NCBI RefSeq assembly: GCF_033807535.1
Contig: NZ_CP136856.1
Span: forward strand, 3,188,501 to 3,252,500
Source of the DNA: Oceanisphaera sp. IT1-181
Lineage (GTDB): Bacteria > Pseudomonadota > Gammaproteobacteria > Enterobacterales > Aeromonadaceae
Reading direction: 5' to 3'
DNA length: 64,000 nucleotides
The translations under genes were made by a program, and so were the position numbers. The notes below the pieces were generated by a model. That model worked only from the letters and a program-made list of their open reading frames with translations. It searched no databases and had not been told where the DNA came from. Below, in pieces: positions 16,658 to 26,200 of the stretch (positions are counted from its first letter, which is position 1; the number at the start of each line of letters is the position of its first letter).

Positions 16658-17614
16658 TTGAGTTTATTTATTAATAGTGTTTTATTTGCTCTGTCTATTA
16701 CGGGTCCTATTTTCCTGCTGTTGTTATTAGGCCTAGCCTTACGCCGCAGTCAGATGATGAACGAAGGCTTTATTGATGGTGCCAGTAAGCTGGTATTTAA
16801 TATCGCGCTGCCCATGCTGTTATTTACCAGCATAGCGCAAACCGATTTTAGCCAGATGATCAGCCTTAAACTTATTGGGTATGGCATTAGCGCCACACTC
16901 ATCGCATTTGTGTTACTGGAATGGTTCGCAAGCCGTCTTATCGACAATCGGCGCTTGCGTGGCATAGTGGTGCAAGGCGCTTTTCGCGCTAATATGGCGA
17001 TTATCGGCCTAGCCTATGTTAACAACGCCTACGGTTCCCAAGGCGTTGCAGCTGCAGCCATGTATGTTGCTTGTCTCACTATTTTATTTAATGTGCTGGC
17101 GGTGATCACTCTTAGCCGCAGTCTTAATCATGAACAAACTTTTCCTGTTAGGCAGCTCGCTAAGGGGATAGCAAAAAACCCGCTTATTATTGGCATAGTC
17201 GCCGCTTTACCTTTTGCCGCCAGTGATTGGGCGGTGCCCCTGATGCTGATGCAAACTGGGCAATACCTCGCCCAAATGACACTGCCACTCGCGCTGCTTT
17301 GTACAGGAGCCAGCCTTAGCTTAAGCGGCCGTAGAGAAGAAACTGGCCTACTACCCACAGTTGCCATATTACGGCTATTAGTGATCCCAACCTTTATTAC
17401 ACTGGGCGGCTACTTAGTGGGCTTTAGGGGTATGGAATTAACCATTCTATTCCTCATTAACGCCGCTCCCACCGCAGCAGCCAGTTATGTAATGGTACGC
17501 GCCATGGGCGGTAATGCGGTGCTCGCGGCTAATATCATTGCCGTCACCACCTTGGGGTCTTTGCTAAGTACCAGCCTAGGAGCCGCGTTATTCAAAGGAC
17601 TAGGCTGGTTGTAG
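16658..17614 (+). CDS. AEC-family (auxin efflux carrier) membrane transporter
   Basis: A 318-residue protein starting at TTG 16658, with about ten helices in two five-helix repeats. The N-terminal repeat has LLLLLGLALRRSQMMNEGFI and SKLVFNIALPMLLFTSIAQT, characteristic of the AEC family (malate, other carboxylates or unknown substrates). The second repeat has LPLALLCTGASLSLSG and INAAPTAAASYVMVRAMGGN. Substrate unknown. A TTG start is supported by the position of the first helix; no better ATG lies upstream. Confidence 0.88.
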   Translation: MSLFINSVLFALSITGPIFLLLLLGLALRRSQMMNEGFIDGASKLVFNIALPMLLFTSIAQTDFSQMISLKLIGYGISATLIAFVLLEWFASRLIDNRRLRGIVVQGAFRANMAIIGLAYVNNAYGSQGVAAAAMYVACLTILFNVLAVITLSRSLNHEQTFPVRQLAKGIAKNPLIIGIVAALPFAASDWAVPLMLMQTGQYLAQMTLPLALLCTGASLSLSGRREETGLLPTVAILRLLVIPTFITLGGYLVGFRGMELTILFLINAAPTAAASYVMVRAMGGNAVLAANIIAVTTLGSLLSTSLGAALFKGLGWL

Positions 17615-17630
17615 TCGGCACAGAAATAGG

Positions 17631-18335
17631 CTAACGAGGTGAGCTTCCAAAGCGTGGTAAACGGCGATTTAGCCACACTAATAGTGCGTCATAGATACCG
17701 GTGTGCATTAACCAAGCCATGCCAAAGCTGGCAACCGCTAAGCCGCCAACGTAAATGTCCGTCCACCAATGGGCTCCTGCCATAAATCGGGGAGCCGAGA
17801 AAATAACCACAAATACACAACCCCATAATCCCGCTTTCCAAGATAGAAAACGCCAGACAAAAGCAGTAAAGATCATCAGCATCAAGCCGTGATCCCCAGG
17901 AAAACTATCGCCTGAAGAGTCTTTCGTTTTAAAGCTCGCCAGTTCAGTAAGGCGATAAATATTCTCAAAAGTCAGGGTCGGGCTCGGTCTTTCTACCGGG
18001 ATCATGCGGCCTAACTGATTCAAGCCTACCGCTGTTAGCAGCATCATAAAGCCAACAATCAATAACTGACGTTTGCGCTCCGCAGTCGCACCACGATAAT
18101 AGCTGTAATAGACAACACCCATCGCCAGCAATGTCACGCCATCGAAGGCTCGGTTGTTAGCAACCGCAATGCCATTAACCCAAGCTTGGCTGCTGCCAAT
18201 TTTATGATTAAAATAATAAAAAACCGTCTTGTCGATATCCAACCAAAAGCCATGATTCGGTAACAGATACCAACTCGCAAACACTGCGATTGCCACTAAG
18301 TTCCAAAATAGCCATTTATTAAATTGTAGCGACAT
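17631..18335 (-). CDS. PAP2-family membrane phosphatase, LpxT-like
   Basis: A 234-residue protein with about six helices and the three PAP2 phosphatase motifs: RMIPVERPSP (motif 1 end), SFPGDHGLM (motif 2 with catalytic His; the usual PSGH is PGDH here) and APRFMAGAHWWTDI (motif 3 with the nucleophile-activating His/Asp). The variant motif 2 and topology resemble LpxT-type lipid A 1-phosphate kinases, but I cannot separate that from undecaprenyl-pyrophosphate phosphatases. It is convergent with the AEC gene. Confidence 0.82.
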   Translation of the reverse strand: MSLQFNKWLFWNLVAIAVFASWYLLPNHGFWLDIDKTVFYYFNHKIGSSQAWVNGIAVANNRAFDGVTLLAMGVVYYSYYRGATAERKRQLLIVGFMMLLTAVGLNQLGRMIPVERPSPTLTFENIYRLTELASFKTKDSSGDSFPGDHGLMLMIFTAFVWRFLSWKAGLWGCVFVVIFSAPRFMAGAHWWTDIYVGGLAVASFGMAWLMHTGIYDALLVWLNRRLPRFGSSPR

Positions 18336-18583
18336 GGCACCCTCTTATTTTAAGTATCGTTTTGAGGCCAGCATTGTACGGATGTTTATGCTGTTCGCCC
18401 ACCGTAACTTGCGGACCTCCACAGAATAGCACTCGAGCTGTCTCAACTTGCATACAGCTTCAGCAAAGTAATAAGGCAAGTGCTCCGCGCTCTCCAACTT
18501 AGCCGCGATTAACCTCCCCGTCTTGCTTGTGTTAAAATAACTTTATTATTTTTATCCTTAAGACTTTAGGACATTCAATCCTT

Positions 18584-18871
18584 ATGAACTTTAAAGAATT
18601 TCAGGTTTCCCTTAAGCAACCAACGCCACCGGCCGATTTATCGGACGCTCTTAAAGCCTTATGGCTGGACGCTAATCAACAATGGGAAGAGGCTCACGAA
18701 GTCATTCGTGACAATACCGACCAACCTTCCGCCTGGGTGCATGCCTATTTGCACCACGTAGAAGGCGTGCTATGGAACGCCGATTACTGGTATGGTCGCG
18801 CCAAGAAGAAACGTCCTAACTGCAGTACTCAAGATGAATGGCAGCAGATAGTTCAAGCATTGACTGCGTAA
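18584..18871 (+). CDS. Conserved small hypothetical protein
   Basis: A 95-residue soluble protein (MNFKEFQVSLKQPTPPADLS at start). It is rich in Trp, His and Tyr: AYLHHVEGVLWNADYWYGRA near the middle recalls short helical conserved proteins of gammaproteobacteria. Function unknown. It has its own terminator and is the last intact chromosomal gene before the island. Confidence 0.75.
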   Translation: MNFKEFQVSLKQPTPPADLSDALKALWLDANQQWEEAHEVIRDNTDQPSAWVHAYLHHVEGVLWNADYWYGRAKKKRPNCSTQDEWQQIVQALTA

Positions 18872-18893
18872 AGCGGTGAGTACTCCAGAACGA

Positions 18894-18927
18894 CAAAAGC
18901 CCTGCTCAAATGAGCAGGGCTTTTTAA
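18894..18927 (+). terminator. Terminator after the small hypothetical gene
   Basis: Stem AAAAGCCCTGCTCA / TGAGCAGGGCTTTT with T-run. Confidence 0.85.
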
Positions 18928-18930
18928 TGA

Positions 18931-18956
18931 TGGCGGAGTGAACGGGACTCAACGCC
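18931..18956. repeat. Degenerate copy of the tRNA-Asp 3' end
   Basis: The sequence TGGCGGAGTGAACGGGACTC matches the tRNA-Asp 3' end with one substitution, then loses register (CAACGCC against CGAACCCGC). It lies 117 bp outside the left island repeat. It is probably a remnant of a tandem tRNA-Asp or of an older integration site. Confidence 0.6.
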
Positions 18957-19006
18957 CAGGACTCCTGCTACGACCTTATCCAGTGTGTCCGCGGAGCCAT
19001 TAAACG

Positions 19007-19040
19007 AAAAAATCCCTAGCATTTCTGCTAGGGATTTTTA
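19007..19040. terminator. Terminator between the two tRNA-Asp-like fragments
   Basis: Stem AATCCCTAGCA / TGCTAGGGATT with flanking A- and T-runs. Before island insertion this would have lain just downstream of tRNA-Asp on the minus strand, so it is probably the original end of the rRNA-tRNA transcript. Confidence 0.75.
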
Positions 19041-19045
19041 AGATT

Positions 19046-19096
19046 AATGGCGGAGTGGACGGGACTCGAACCCGCGACCCCCGGCGTGACAGGCCG
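19046..19096. repeat. attL: Left island attachment site (51-bp repeat of tRNA-Asp 3' part)
   Basis: Positions 19046-19096 are identical to 60341-60391, which covers the 3' half of tRNA-Asp from CCA to just past the anticodon. Beyond 19096 the sequence no longer resembles a tRNA. An isolated 3' half here and an intact gene 41 kb away is the classic footprint of tyrosine-recombinase integration into a tRNA gene. Left/right naming is only by position. Confidence 0.92.
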
Positions 19097-19311
19097 TGCC
19101 AGTCAAATTTGCTTAATTGATAGTAACTGATCTTAAACGTAAGCAATTGATTACAAAGTTTAAAATAAAATACTTTCGAACTAGCGATTAAGAACAATTA
19201 AGGTAAATCACGTGGTCACGGTCACAAAAACTGAACTTATAAGAGTTAAGTAATTGATCTCTTTTTGCATACTAAGCACATTAGAGTAGTTCATTTTGCT
19301 CTGGAGATACT
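19097..19311. other. AT-rich gap between attachment site and recombinase module
   Basis: About 215 bp, AT-rich, with short repeated TTAATTGATA/AAGCAATTGATTA-type words that could be recombinase arm sites. It should also hold the promoter of the recombinase genes. Nothing coding is seen. Confidence 0.4.
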
Positions 19312-19932
19312 GTGCCGGCCATCGATCTAGCGAGTTCATCCATTCATTTGGAGTTGCACCCTGCTGCTCGGGCAGCTTACGAATGGTGTACGCATTATCC
19401 TAGGTGGATCAATTGGTCTAACCTACCTAAACCCATGGCCACAGAACTCAGCCAAGAACCACTACGCGGCATCATGCTAGACAGCCCGGCTGCACCAAAC
19501 GGCCCAAAGTCGACTCGAACTTTCCAACTTTTTGCCCCTCTTTGGACCATACAACTCTGGTCTACGGCGCAGCCTCCTGATGGCACCATACTCATCGATT
19601 ACCGTGCAATAAAAATGACAGATGAGCAGATCGAACATGCCGCTTGGCTATCAGCATTAAGCTCCCTACTAGGCTCTGTTAATCCTCTACAAATCTCGGA
19701 AATCCGTGACTCGCTTGCTGCACATATGCCGATTCATACGCACAGAGAAATTCTGCAAACCAAAACACTCAATGATCCTATGCTGTGTCGTTGGACAGGT
19801 CTATCTCGCGGTACTCTCTTGCATCAAAGAAGGCAAAAAAAGAGTCGCGAGCAAATAGAGAAGGCCAGCTTGCCAAATTCTATTGATGATGTGCTTGATG
19901 CTCTTAAAAAACCTTGGAGTCCCGATGATTGA
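19312..19932 (+). CDS. Unknown first protein of the three-gene recombinase module
   Basis: A 206-residue protein from a GTG start at 19312. No recombinase catalytic motif is visible; the C-terminal part (LCRWTGLSRGTLLHQRRQKK) looks like a possible small helix-turn-helix followed by a basic tail. It overlaps the next gene by 8 bp (GATGATTGA), so it is translationally coupled to the recombinase. By analogy with multi-gene recombinase elements it may be an accessory or directionality factor; this is inference. Confidence 0.75.
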   Translation: MPAIDLASSSIHLELHPAARAAYEWCTHYPRWINWSNLPKPMATELSQEPLRGIMLDSPAAPNGPKSTRTFQLFAPLWTIQLWSTAQPPDGTILIDYRAIKMTDEQIEHAAWLSALSSLLGSVNPLQISEIRDSLAAHMPIHTHREILQTKTLNDPMLCRWTGLSRGTLLHQRRQKKSREQIEKASLPNSIDDVLDALKKPWSPDD

Positions 19933-21919
19933 ACGTAAAAAACGCTCCAAACGGCGAAGGGAAATAACTAACGTTATAGCGCCTGAGATGTTGAGTAACT
20001 GGCAGCGTAAAATCGTCCTTTCGCGTTTGGCACAACTCTGCGCTCCCATGCTAAAGGGCTATCAAGATGATCTGCCTTTATTGACCGACTCGCTAGAGCA
20101 ACGTCTGAATGCTACCGCTCAAAATTCGGCACAAACCGCACGAGATATTCAGATTACGTACAGACAGATCCGAAAAAACAAAATGCTTACTGATGCACCA
20201 TATGCAGCTGCATTATGCGCGCCATGGCTTCGAATTGATGACAATGAAAAATACGCTGAGTGGCTAGGGCTCATCGTCTTATGCTGCTGTCAATTACACA
20301 TCATTGGACAGCACGATTCAGCGATTGACTCAGCACTACGTGAGATCCGGTTGATCGCGAACGACATCAATCATGCCCCGATTTTTCATAAACTTCCCCG
20401 CGTCACACATATCAATTCCTTAGAGAAGCTAGGCGAACAATTGGAAGTGCTTAAGCTGCACTATCCAGAACCAAACTTAGAGTACGCAGGTATAGGTTAT
20501 CTTTCGGTCGTGATCCGTAATGCGTTCGTTCGGTCACGTGGGATTGTACGCCGCCGCAAAAAACGGGCTCTAACGTTTTCTGAGCCTGAAGTCATCACTG
20601 TCATACCGCTAGAACCCGTCGATGACTCAGGACTAGAAGTTGAACGGTTACAAATTCGCCCTGAAATGGAGGATAGCCGAACGGTTGATGAAACAGCGAT
20701 GTTAGAAACGAGTGTCACTTTCCGCGTTTATGGTATTCACCAGCGAAACAAGAACCTGGCCATAATGGCACAGCAAAGCCAACGCTTTACCGAGCAATTA
20801 TCTAACCGCAATCAATCTTTACTTTGTTCTTTTGAGCAGCTTACCGACTGGGATATTCATCATCTCATTCAACATTGTATTGCGAACTTGAAGCAACAAG
20901 ATAGTGTTGCATGCTGGGTGCTGCTAACACTTATAACTGGGCGGGACCCCAGTTGGTTGCATACAAAAGCGAGACAGCACCAATTATTAGATATTGTAAA
21001 TAGCTCCCCTTATATTCGTATGTATCATCATGTACCAGCAAGCAACCAAGCTGATATATTGAAAGGTATATTGCCCAATATAGCGGAAAAATTCGACCGC
21101 CCTCTGCCTCAAGATTTATATCAATGGGTAAAAGAATTTAATGTTAACCTACCTGCACCAACCCTATTAGAAATACGCACTTGGTTATCACCAGTAAATA
21201 AAAAACACACAACCCGTCTAACGTTAGGCCGTATTACTCGTTACCTAGAACATTGGTGTCTGAATAATGGATCGGACAGAGCTATTGTTGCATTAATGCG
21301 TGGAGAGTCTCATCAATCTCGCCCGGCTTTGGCATACAGCTACGTTAGTCAGGATGCAATCCTTCATGATTATTATCGATATGTTACTGCCATTTTTGCC
21401 ATGGCTAACATAAACCCACAGCTGCCATCTTACCAACCAGAAGCATCACATCTGGGTAGCCGGCTACATCTACCATCATCAATACTGCACCATATATTTA
21501 CCGTGTTGGCACAGCCTCTTAAACACAGAAGTAATATTTGGGACTTTCACAATCATTATGTGTGTTACGTGTGGGCATTATTAACCTTCTCTACTGGTCA
21601 TAGAGACGTAACTGCCCCCATGGGTAAATTGACTGATTACAACCCGCATCAGCGCACATGGTGGATTAGTGATAAAGAACGCCGAAATGTTCCTTCAGCT
21701 AGAACACTGGTGATCCCCCCTACAGCGGCAAAACAGGTAGACGACTATTTGCAGCACCTGCACCAACTTAAGAAACACTGTCATTTTCGGGCTCCGAACA
21801 TCGCCGAACGCTGCCAACAAGCATTGGATGGCAGCGGTAACCTGCTCTTTTACATTACCGATAAACAATATACAAAAGTCTCGTCTGATTTAACCCCCGC
21901 TCTAAGTAATCACGCATAA
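19925..21919 (+). pseudogene. Large tyrosine-recombinase-like protein, 5' part, cut by IS630
   Basis: The start ATG 19925 (MIERKKRSKRRREITN) overlaps the stop of the preceding gene. About 664 residues remain before the insertion. The region LLTFSTGHRDVTAPMGKLTD (about residue 552) corresponds to the arginine box I of tyrosine recombinases (TGxR). The box II His/Arg and tyrosine region lie after the IS, at 23000-23254. The basic N-terminus and long non-catalytic N-terminal half are unusual; typical integrases have about 350-400 residues in total. The gene is not functional as read. Confidence 0.75.
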
Positions 21920-22449
21920 CTTATGTGGAAGTCATTACCCACTCCCTTGAATAGCGTTGATACTTCATTCACTAACTTGTCTTTCTTCCAAGAGGTAAAG
22001 CTTCGCCAGTGATATTTAGCTTGCTTCCACAATATCTCGATCAAGTTCAATTCCGGGCTGTATGGGGGGAGATAAAGCAGTACAAACTGATGATCATACA
22101 GCCACTTATCTCGCATCGAGGGGGCGATAAAATGATGGATTGACGCATTGTCCACGACCACAATCGTCAATTTATCCTGGCAGGAAGATTGCGCCAACTT
22201 ATCTAAAAAGGGTACCACGTGTTGCCGTTTCACTGAGTGTTCAAAAAGTTCAAAATGCAGCTTACCGGTAGCATAGTTCAGTGCGCCAATCACATTCACA
22301 CGCTTACGGCTTGCACTGGCATCAGCGAGATGAGTGACACCGAGTGGTGCCCAGGCCCGCTGTACATTCGGTACGCAGGAGAAGCCACTTTCATCGCAGT
22401 AAAGAAGTTCTATTTTGTCTGCTTTGGCCCTTCCTTGGAGTCTTGCCAA
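21910..22449 (-). CDS. IS630 transposase, catalytic part (orfB)
   Basis: This frame contains the DDE catalytic core: first Asp in LLYCDESGFSC, second Asp in VVVDNASIHH, and Glu in YSPELNLIEILWKQAKYHW. It is probably made as a fusion with orfA by a -1 ribosomal frameshift at the A8 run (22485-22492), after which the reading continues RDEAAFQEAKGRLARLQG. The stop codon falls a few bases outside the IS end. Confidence 0.88.
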   Translation of the reverse strand: MARLQGRAKADKIELLYCDESGFSCVPNVQRAWAPLGVTHLADASASRKRVNVIGALNYATGKLHFELFEHSVKRQHVVPFLDKLAQSSCQDKLTIVVVDNASIHHFIAPSMRDKWLYDHQFVLLYLPPYSPELNLIEILWKQAKYHWRSFTSWKKDKLVNEVSTLFKGVGNDFHISYA

Positions 22450-22984
22450 GCGGCCTTTTGCTTCCTGGAAGGCTGCTTCGTCTCTTTTTTTTCGAGGCTG
22501 AGCCGGGTTCGTTTGAAAGATAGCTTTCTGGCTCTTAGTCCAACCGAAAGGCGGTCCAAACTGAATGAAGGGGCATCAGGATATTGGTCGCGAACGCGGA
22601 CAGCTATCTTAGCCAGCGTCAGTGGCTCAGAGCGGGCAATATCTGCAGCCATATCCAACATTTCAGCTGTCAACTTGGGCGGTCGGCCGCCTTTATGCCC
22701 AGTCAAAATGCCGACCAATCCCGTAGTTCTCCAGCCTTTTGTCCAGTTGTAGATCGGTTGATCGCTTATCCGAAACATCTGGGCAATCTGGACAACCGTA
22801 GAGCCATCATTCAGCGCGAGCAGTGCGAGAGCCCTTCGTCTGAAATCTGGGAAAGGATGGTGTTTTGACATCTCTTTCAGAGTGATAGTTTCTTCGGCTG
22901 TTAGTGGTTGTCCTAATAAGTGTCGCTTCATATCTGGGCCCACAAAATGGCATCTATAATGACAGTGTAGATCCACATGAGTTA
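21917..22984 (-). mobile_element. IS630-family insertion sequence
   Basis: About 1.07 kb bounded by TA dinucleotides at 21917-21918 and 22983-22984, with imperfect terminal inverted repeats (TAACTTATGTGGA at the left; TAACTCATGTGGA as reverse complement at the right). IS630/Tc1 elements insert at TA and duplicate it. Two overlapping minus-strand frames encode the transposase. It interrupts the tyrosine-recombinase gene. Confidence 0.9.
22410..22976 (-). CDS. IS630 transposase, DNA-binding part (orfA)
   Basis: 188 residues carrying the N-terminal helix-turn-helix region of IS630 transposases (RRRALALLALNDGSTVVQIA and DQPIYNWTKGWRTTG), plus the GGRPPKL linker. It overlaps orfB by 40 bp. A slippery A-run (gAA AAA AAA G on the minus strand) sits in the overlap, so the functional product is most likely OrfAB. 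Confidence 0.85.
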   Translation of the reverse strand: MDLHCHYRCHFVGPDMKRHLLGQPLTAEETITLKEMSKHHPFPDFRRRALALLALNDGSTVVQIAQMFRISDQPIYNWTKGWRTTGLVGILTGHKGGRPPKLTAEMLDMAADIARSEPLTLAKIAVRVRDQYPDAPSFSLDRLSVGLRARKLSFKRTRLSLEKKETKQPSRKQKAAWQDSKEGPKQTK

Positions 22985-22999
22985 CGCGGCATTACTTAA

Positions 23000-23254
23000 T
23001 TGGCAAAATTATTAGCACAACAGCTGCCATGGGCGCGCAACTGGGCTCGCCATCACCTGCGCAGTGAGTTAGCTAAAAAAAATGTATACCCTGAAGTCAT
23101 AGACGGCTGGATGGGTCACGAGGAGATCGGTGAAGAAGCATTCGGACGGCACAGTTTTTTGAGCATGTATGAGTATCGCGAATTGGCAGATACCATAGAA
23201 TCGATCCTAAACACCCATAAAATTGAGGCATTGCCTGGATGGCCAACCCACTGA
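23000..23254 (+). pseudogene. Tyrosine-recombinase-like protein, 3' part after IS630
   Basis: This frame reads WARNWARHHLRSELAKKNVY, then VIDGWMGHEEIG and SFLSMYEY, matching the HxxR box II, GH motif and tyrosine nucleophile region of a tyrosine recombinase. It is the displaced C-terminus of the gene starting at 19925. By my count, removing the IS and one TA copy does not restore the frame, so a further 1-nt change has occurred near the junction. It ends 16 bp inside the next gene. Confidence 0.75.
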
Positions 23255-26200
23255 TCTTGCCCGATGACCGACCGTTATTAGTCGCCATGTTGGGCTGGGA
23301 GCACCGTAAAGCTAAACGTCAACAGCAAGACGAGCTAGTCCTGCGTGCCGCCGTCGAAATCGTTCGACGACACCTTCCGCAGATACTACACCCCAGCCCT
23401 GATGCTAGCGGCTTTGAACAAGCATGGCCAAAAATAGAGCAATCATTACAGTTGGAGCTAAAAAGTGTGGGGGCTTACCGCCACGCTTACAGTTTTTTGT
23501 GCCGCCAACTAGAGTTGGGTAACCGGCAGGAAATTTGGTCGGTACCGGTGCCACCTCCCTATATCATGCTGCGCCGACGCCGACCAACTCGCACCCTAAG
23601 TTGGCAGCAAAACTCGCACTTAGTCGCCGAGGCCGAGCACCAATGGTTCGAAAGTTTGCACGGTGAGACTCTAGAACCTGATGCGCTATTTGCTAGATTG
23701 TTATTAACTACGGTGCTTTATGGAGGACTTAATCGCCCAACACTGTGGCCGGCTCTGGCTAAGGCCATAAACCAGCCAAAACCGTTAAGGGGCGATAGCG
23801 AGTGCTGCTGGCTAGTACTGGAACCCGCACCTGGTCGAACACTGGCAAGTAATTTATATAGAGAAGAACAAGAGACGAACAAACGGCAGCCCCACTGTGA
23901 GGTCGTCTATATTCCCGACCCCATCAGCCTTGGGGTTTTGCGCCAGTTCTTAAAGCACAAACCTCACAACTGGGAGCCTCCAGCCTCCACAGATAAATGC
24001 TTGGCCTTACTCAACGGCGAGCTAAAAACCCATTTGTCCAAAACTCAGATCGCCCACGGTGGCATTACAGTCGCGGAACATCAGCAAGGCATTGAGCTAC
24101 CTCAAGCGTTAGTGGAGTATGCTATCGGTAAGCAACCCAGCACCAGCTTGCCCTCCTGCTACTGGCAGCGGCTTCTACAGCCCTCATTGTTTACCTGTCA
24201 TGCTCATCATTTTTCACAACTGAGACTTTATCCTAATTTAGCCAGCCGTCGCGTATCGCAGCCTGCTGGTCACCATTCTCAGTCCTACTTGTTGACTCGG
24301 TTAAGAGAGGCCTTTCGCCAAGATCCTGCCCGCCCTAAAAGCAAACGTAGCATCATCACTGAATTGCAGACTATTAGCAGCGAAGAACTTTTACTGCCTG
24401 AAGCTACCTTCGTCAATTGGCTACTTAATCATCTAACAGAACGCAAAAACTCCGAATCCACCGCGCAACGGTATCTCTCTAGTATTGGGTCTGACTGGTT
24501 GCTGGCCACGGACCAGCAGGATCTATTTAGCTACAGTAGTGAAGATTTTCATGATCTGTATTTATCAATGCTCAACCGGCCAGGCAGTCAAAAGAATCGA
24601 GAATATCGAGCAGGTCGCCTGGAAGATCTACACCTGTTCGGCGTGCAACAATTTGGCTTTCCGCCTATACCTGAGCCTCTACACCAGAGCACTAACAGTA
24701 TCGTCTATGTCAGTGCCGCCATTGTGGATGAACCCCTGTTTTCCGCTCTGTTAGGGCAGTTTCAGTACTTTCAGGATCTCGGTGAAAGTCAGCAGAGAAT
24801 GTTTATATGCTTTCTGATCATGGCTTACCGCACTGGGCTTCGACCGAGTGAGCTGTCCAAACTACGTTTATTAGATATTGAGCCGTCTGCCACTGCTTGG
24901 CTATTCGTGCGAAAAAACAAACACGGAAATAATAAAACCGAAGCCGCCTTGCGTAAAGTCCCCTTGTTTCCATTGTTAACCACCGAAGAAAAACAACTGC
25001 TTGCAGAGTACTTAGGTGAACGTAGGATCCGCAGCAATAACAATTCCACCGAATTATTGTTCTATCAAGGGGAAAACCCTCATGAGCCATTGGACACCTC
25101 TTCATTATCATTGGCGGTAGGCGCCCTATTGAAAGAGCTAAGTGGTGGACTTTATTTTCGTCTCTATCACCTGCGCCATAGCGCTCTCTCCCGCATGCAG
25201 CTATTACTACACGATGATTACGTGACCATGCCAGAGCCAGTCAACGCGCTGTTGCCCTATGATGCAGCGCAACGCAAAACGATTCGTACCCTGATTACTG
25301 GCCAAGGCCGTCTGCGAGATCGGTATTCGGCGTTGGCAGCATTTGCTGGCCATAGCAGCCCGGATATAACACTCAGTACCTATCTACATTTTACTGATTT
25401 GCTATTAGGGTTACATTTGCAACATAACAAGCGTCCATTAAACGGAGATCAAGCACAGGCTCTGTTAGGGTTTAGGCCGCACCGGATTCGTCAATATTTT
25501 AAAGAAGAACTCCCTCTTAATGCGATAAATACTACAGTCTACTTACACAAGCGAGTGACCCCTTATATACAACCAATATCGCGCCCTAAGAGTAGTAAAA
25601 GAACGAGCAGTCAAAGCACGCCACTGTTATCAGTCAGAAAAAGTCAATACGAGCCGATGTTGGCGGTATTGAAAAAAATTGAAACGGGGTATGACTATCG
25701 AGAAACGGCCTGGTTCTACAGGCTTGAGCCAGAACAAATACAGCGATGGCACCAAAGTGCGTTGGCTCTGCGGGCGCTCACCACAGATAAAAGCTTGCCT
25801 CGGCTGTTTCCTCGTAGTCGTCGCCATCAGCTACTCCCGCCAGACCCGGTTGGAGTGGCAGAAATGCGCGATGTGGCATTAGGTATAAAACGGTGCCGTG
25901 AACTGTATGTATCAAATGAGCTAAGTTGGATCATTAGATATACGCTGACTCACTGCAATAGCTCACGTTCTGGTATTGAGTTCAATGACTCAGCTACCTT
26001 TCAGCAATTTATGGTAATTGCCAGTCAGATATTTGACTGGTCACGTTGGCAACTCTCCCTTAGCTATACCGATAAAAAAATCATTAAACAGTGGCAATGT
26101 GGCTCTTTGCAGATAAAACTCCAGCCCATGAAGCAGAATGCTCGATTCCATCAAGGATCTGGCTGGCTTAACCTACGACACCGAGAAGAAACACAACGAC

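Noticed and set aside
19000..19197. Minus-strand open frame crossing attL
   Set aside because: It runs through the terminator and tRNA-derived repeat; a coding role is not credible.
22237..22752. Plus-strand open frame of 171 codons within the IS630
   Set aside because: It is opposite to the two transposase frames and has no recognisable motif.
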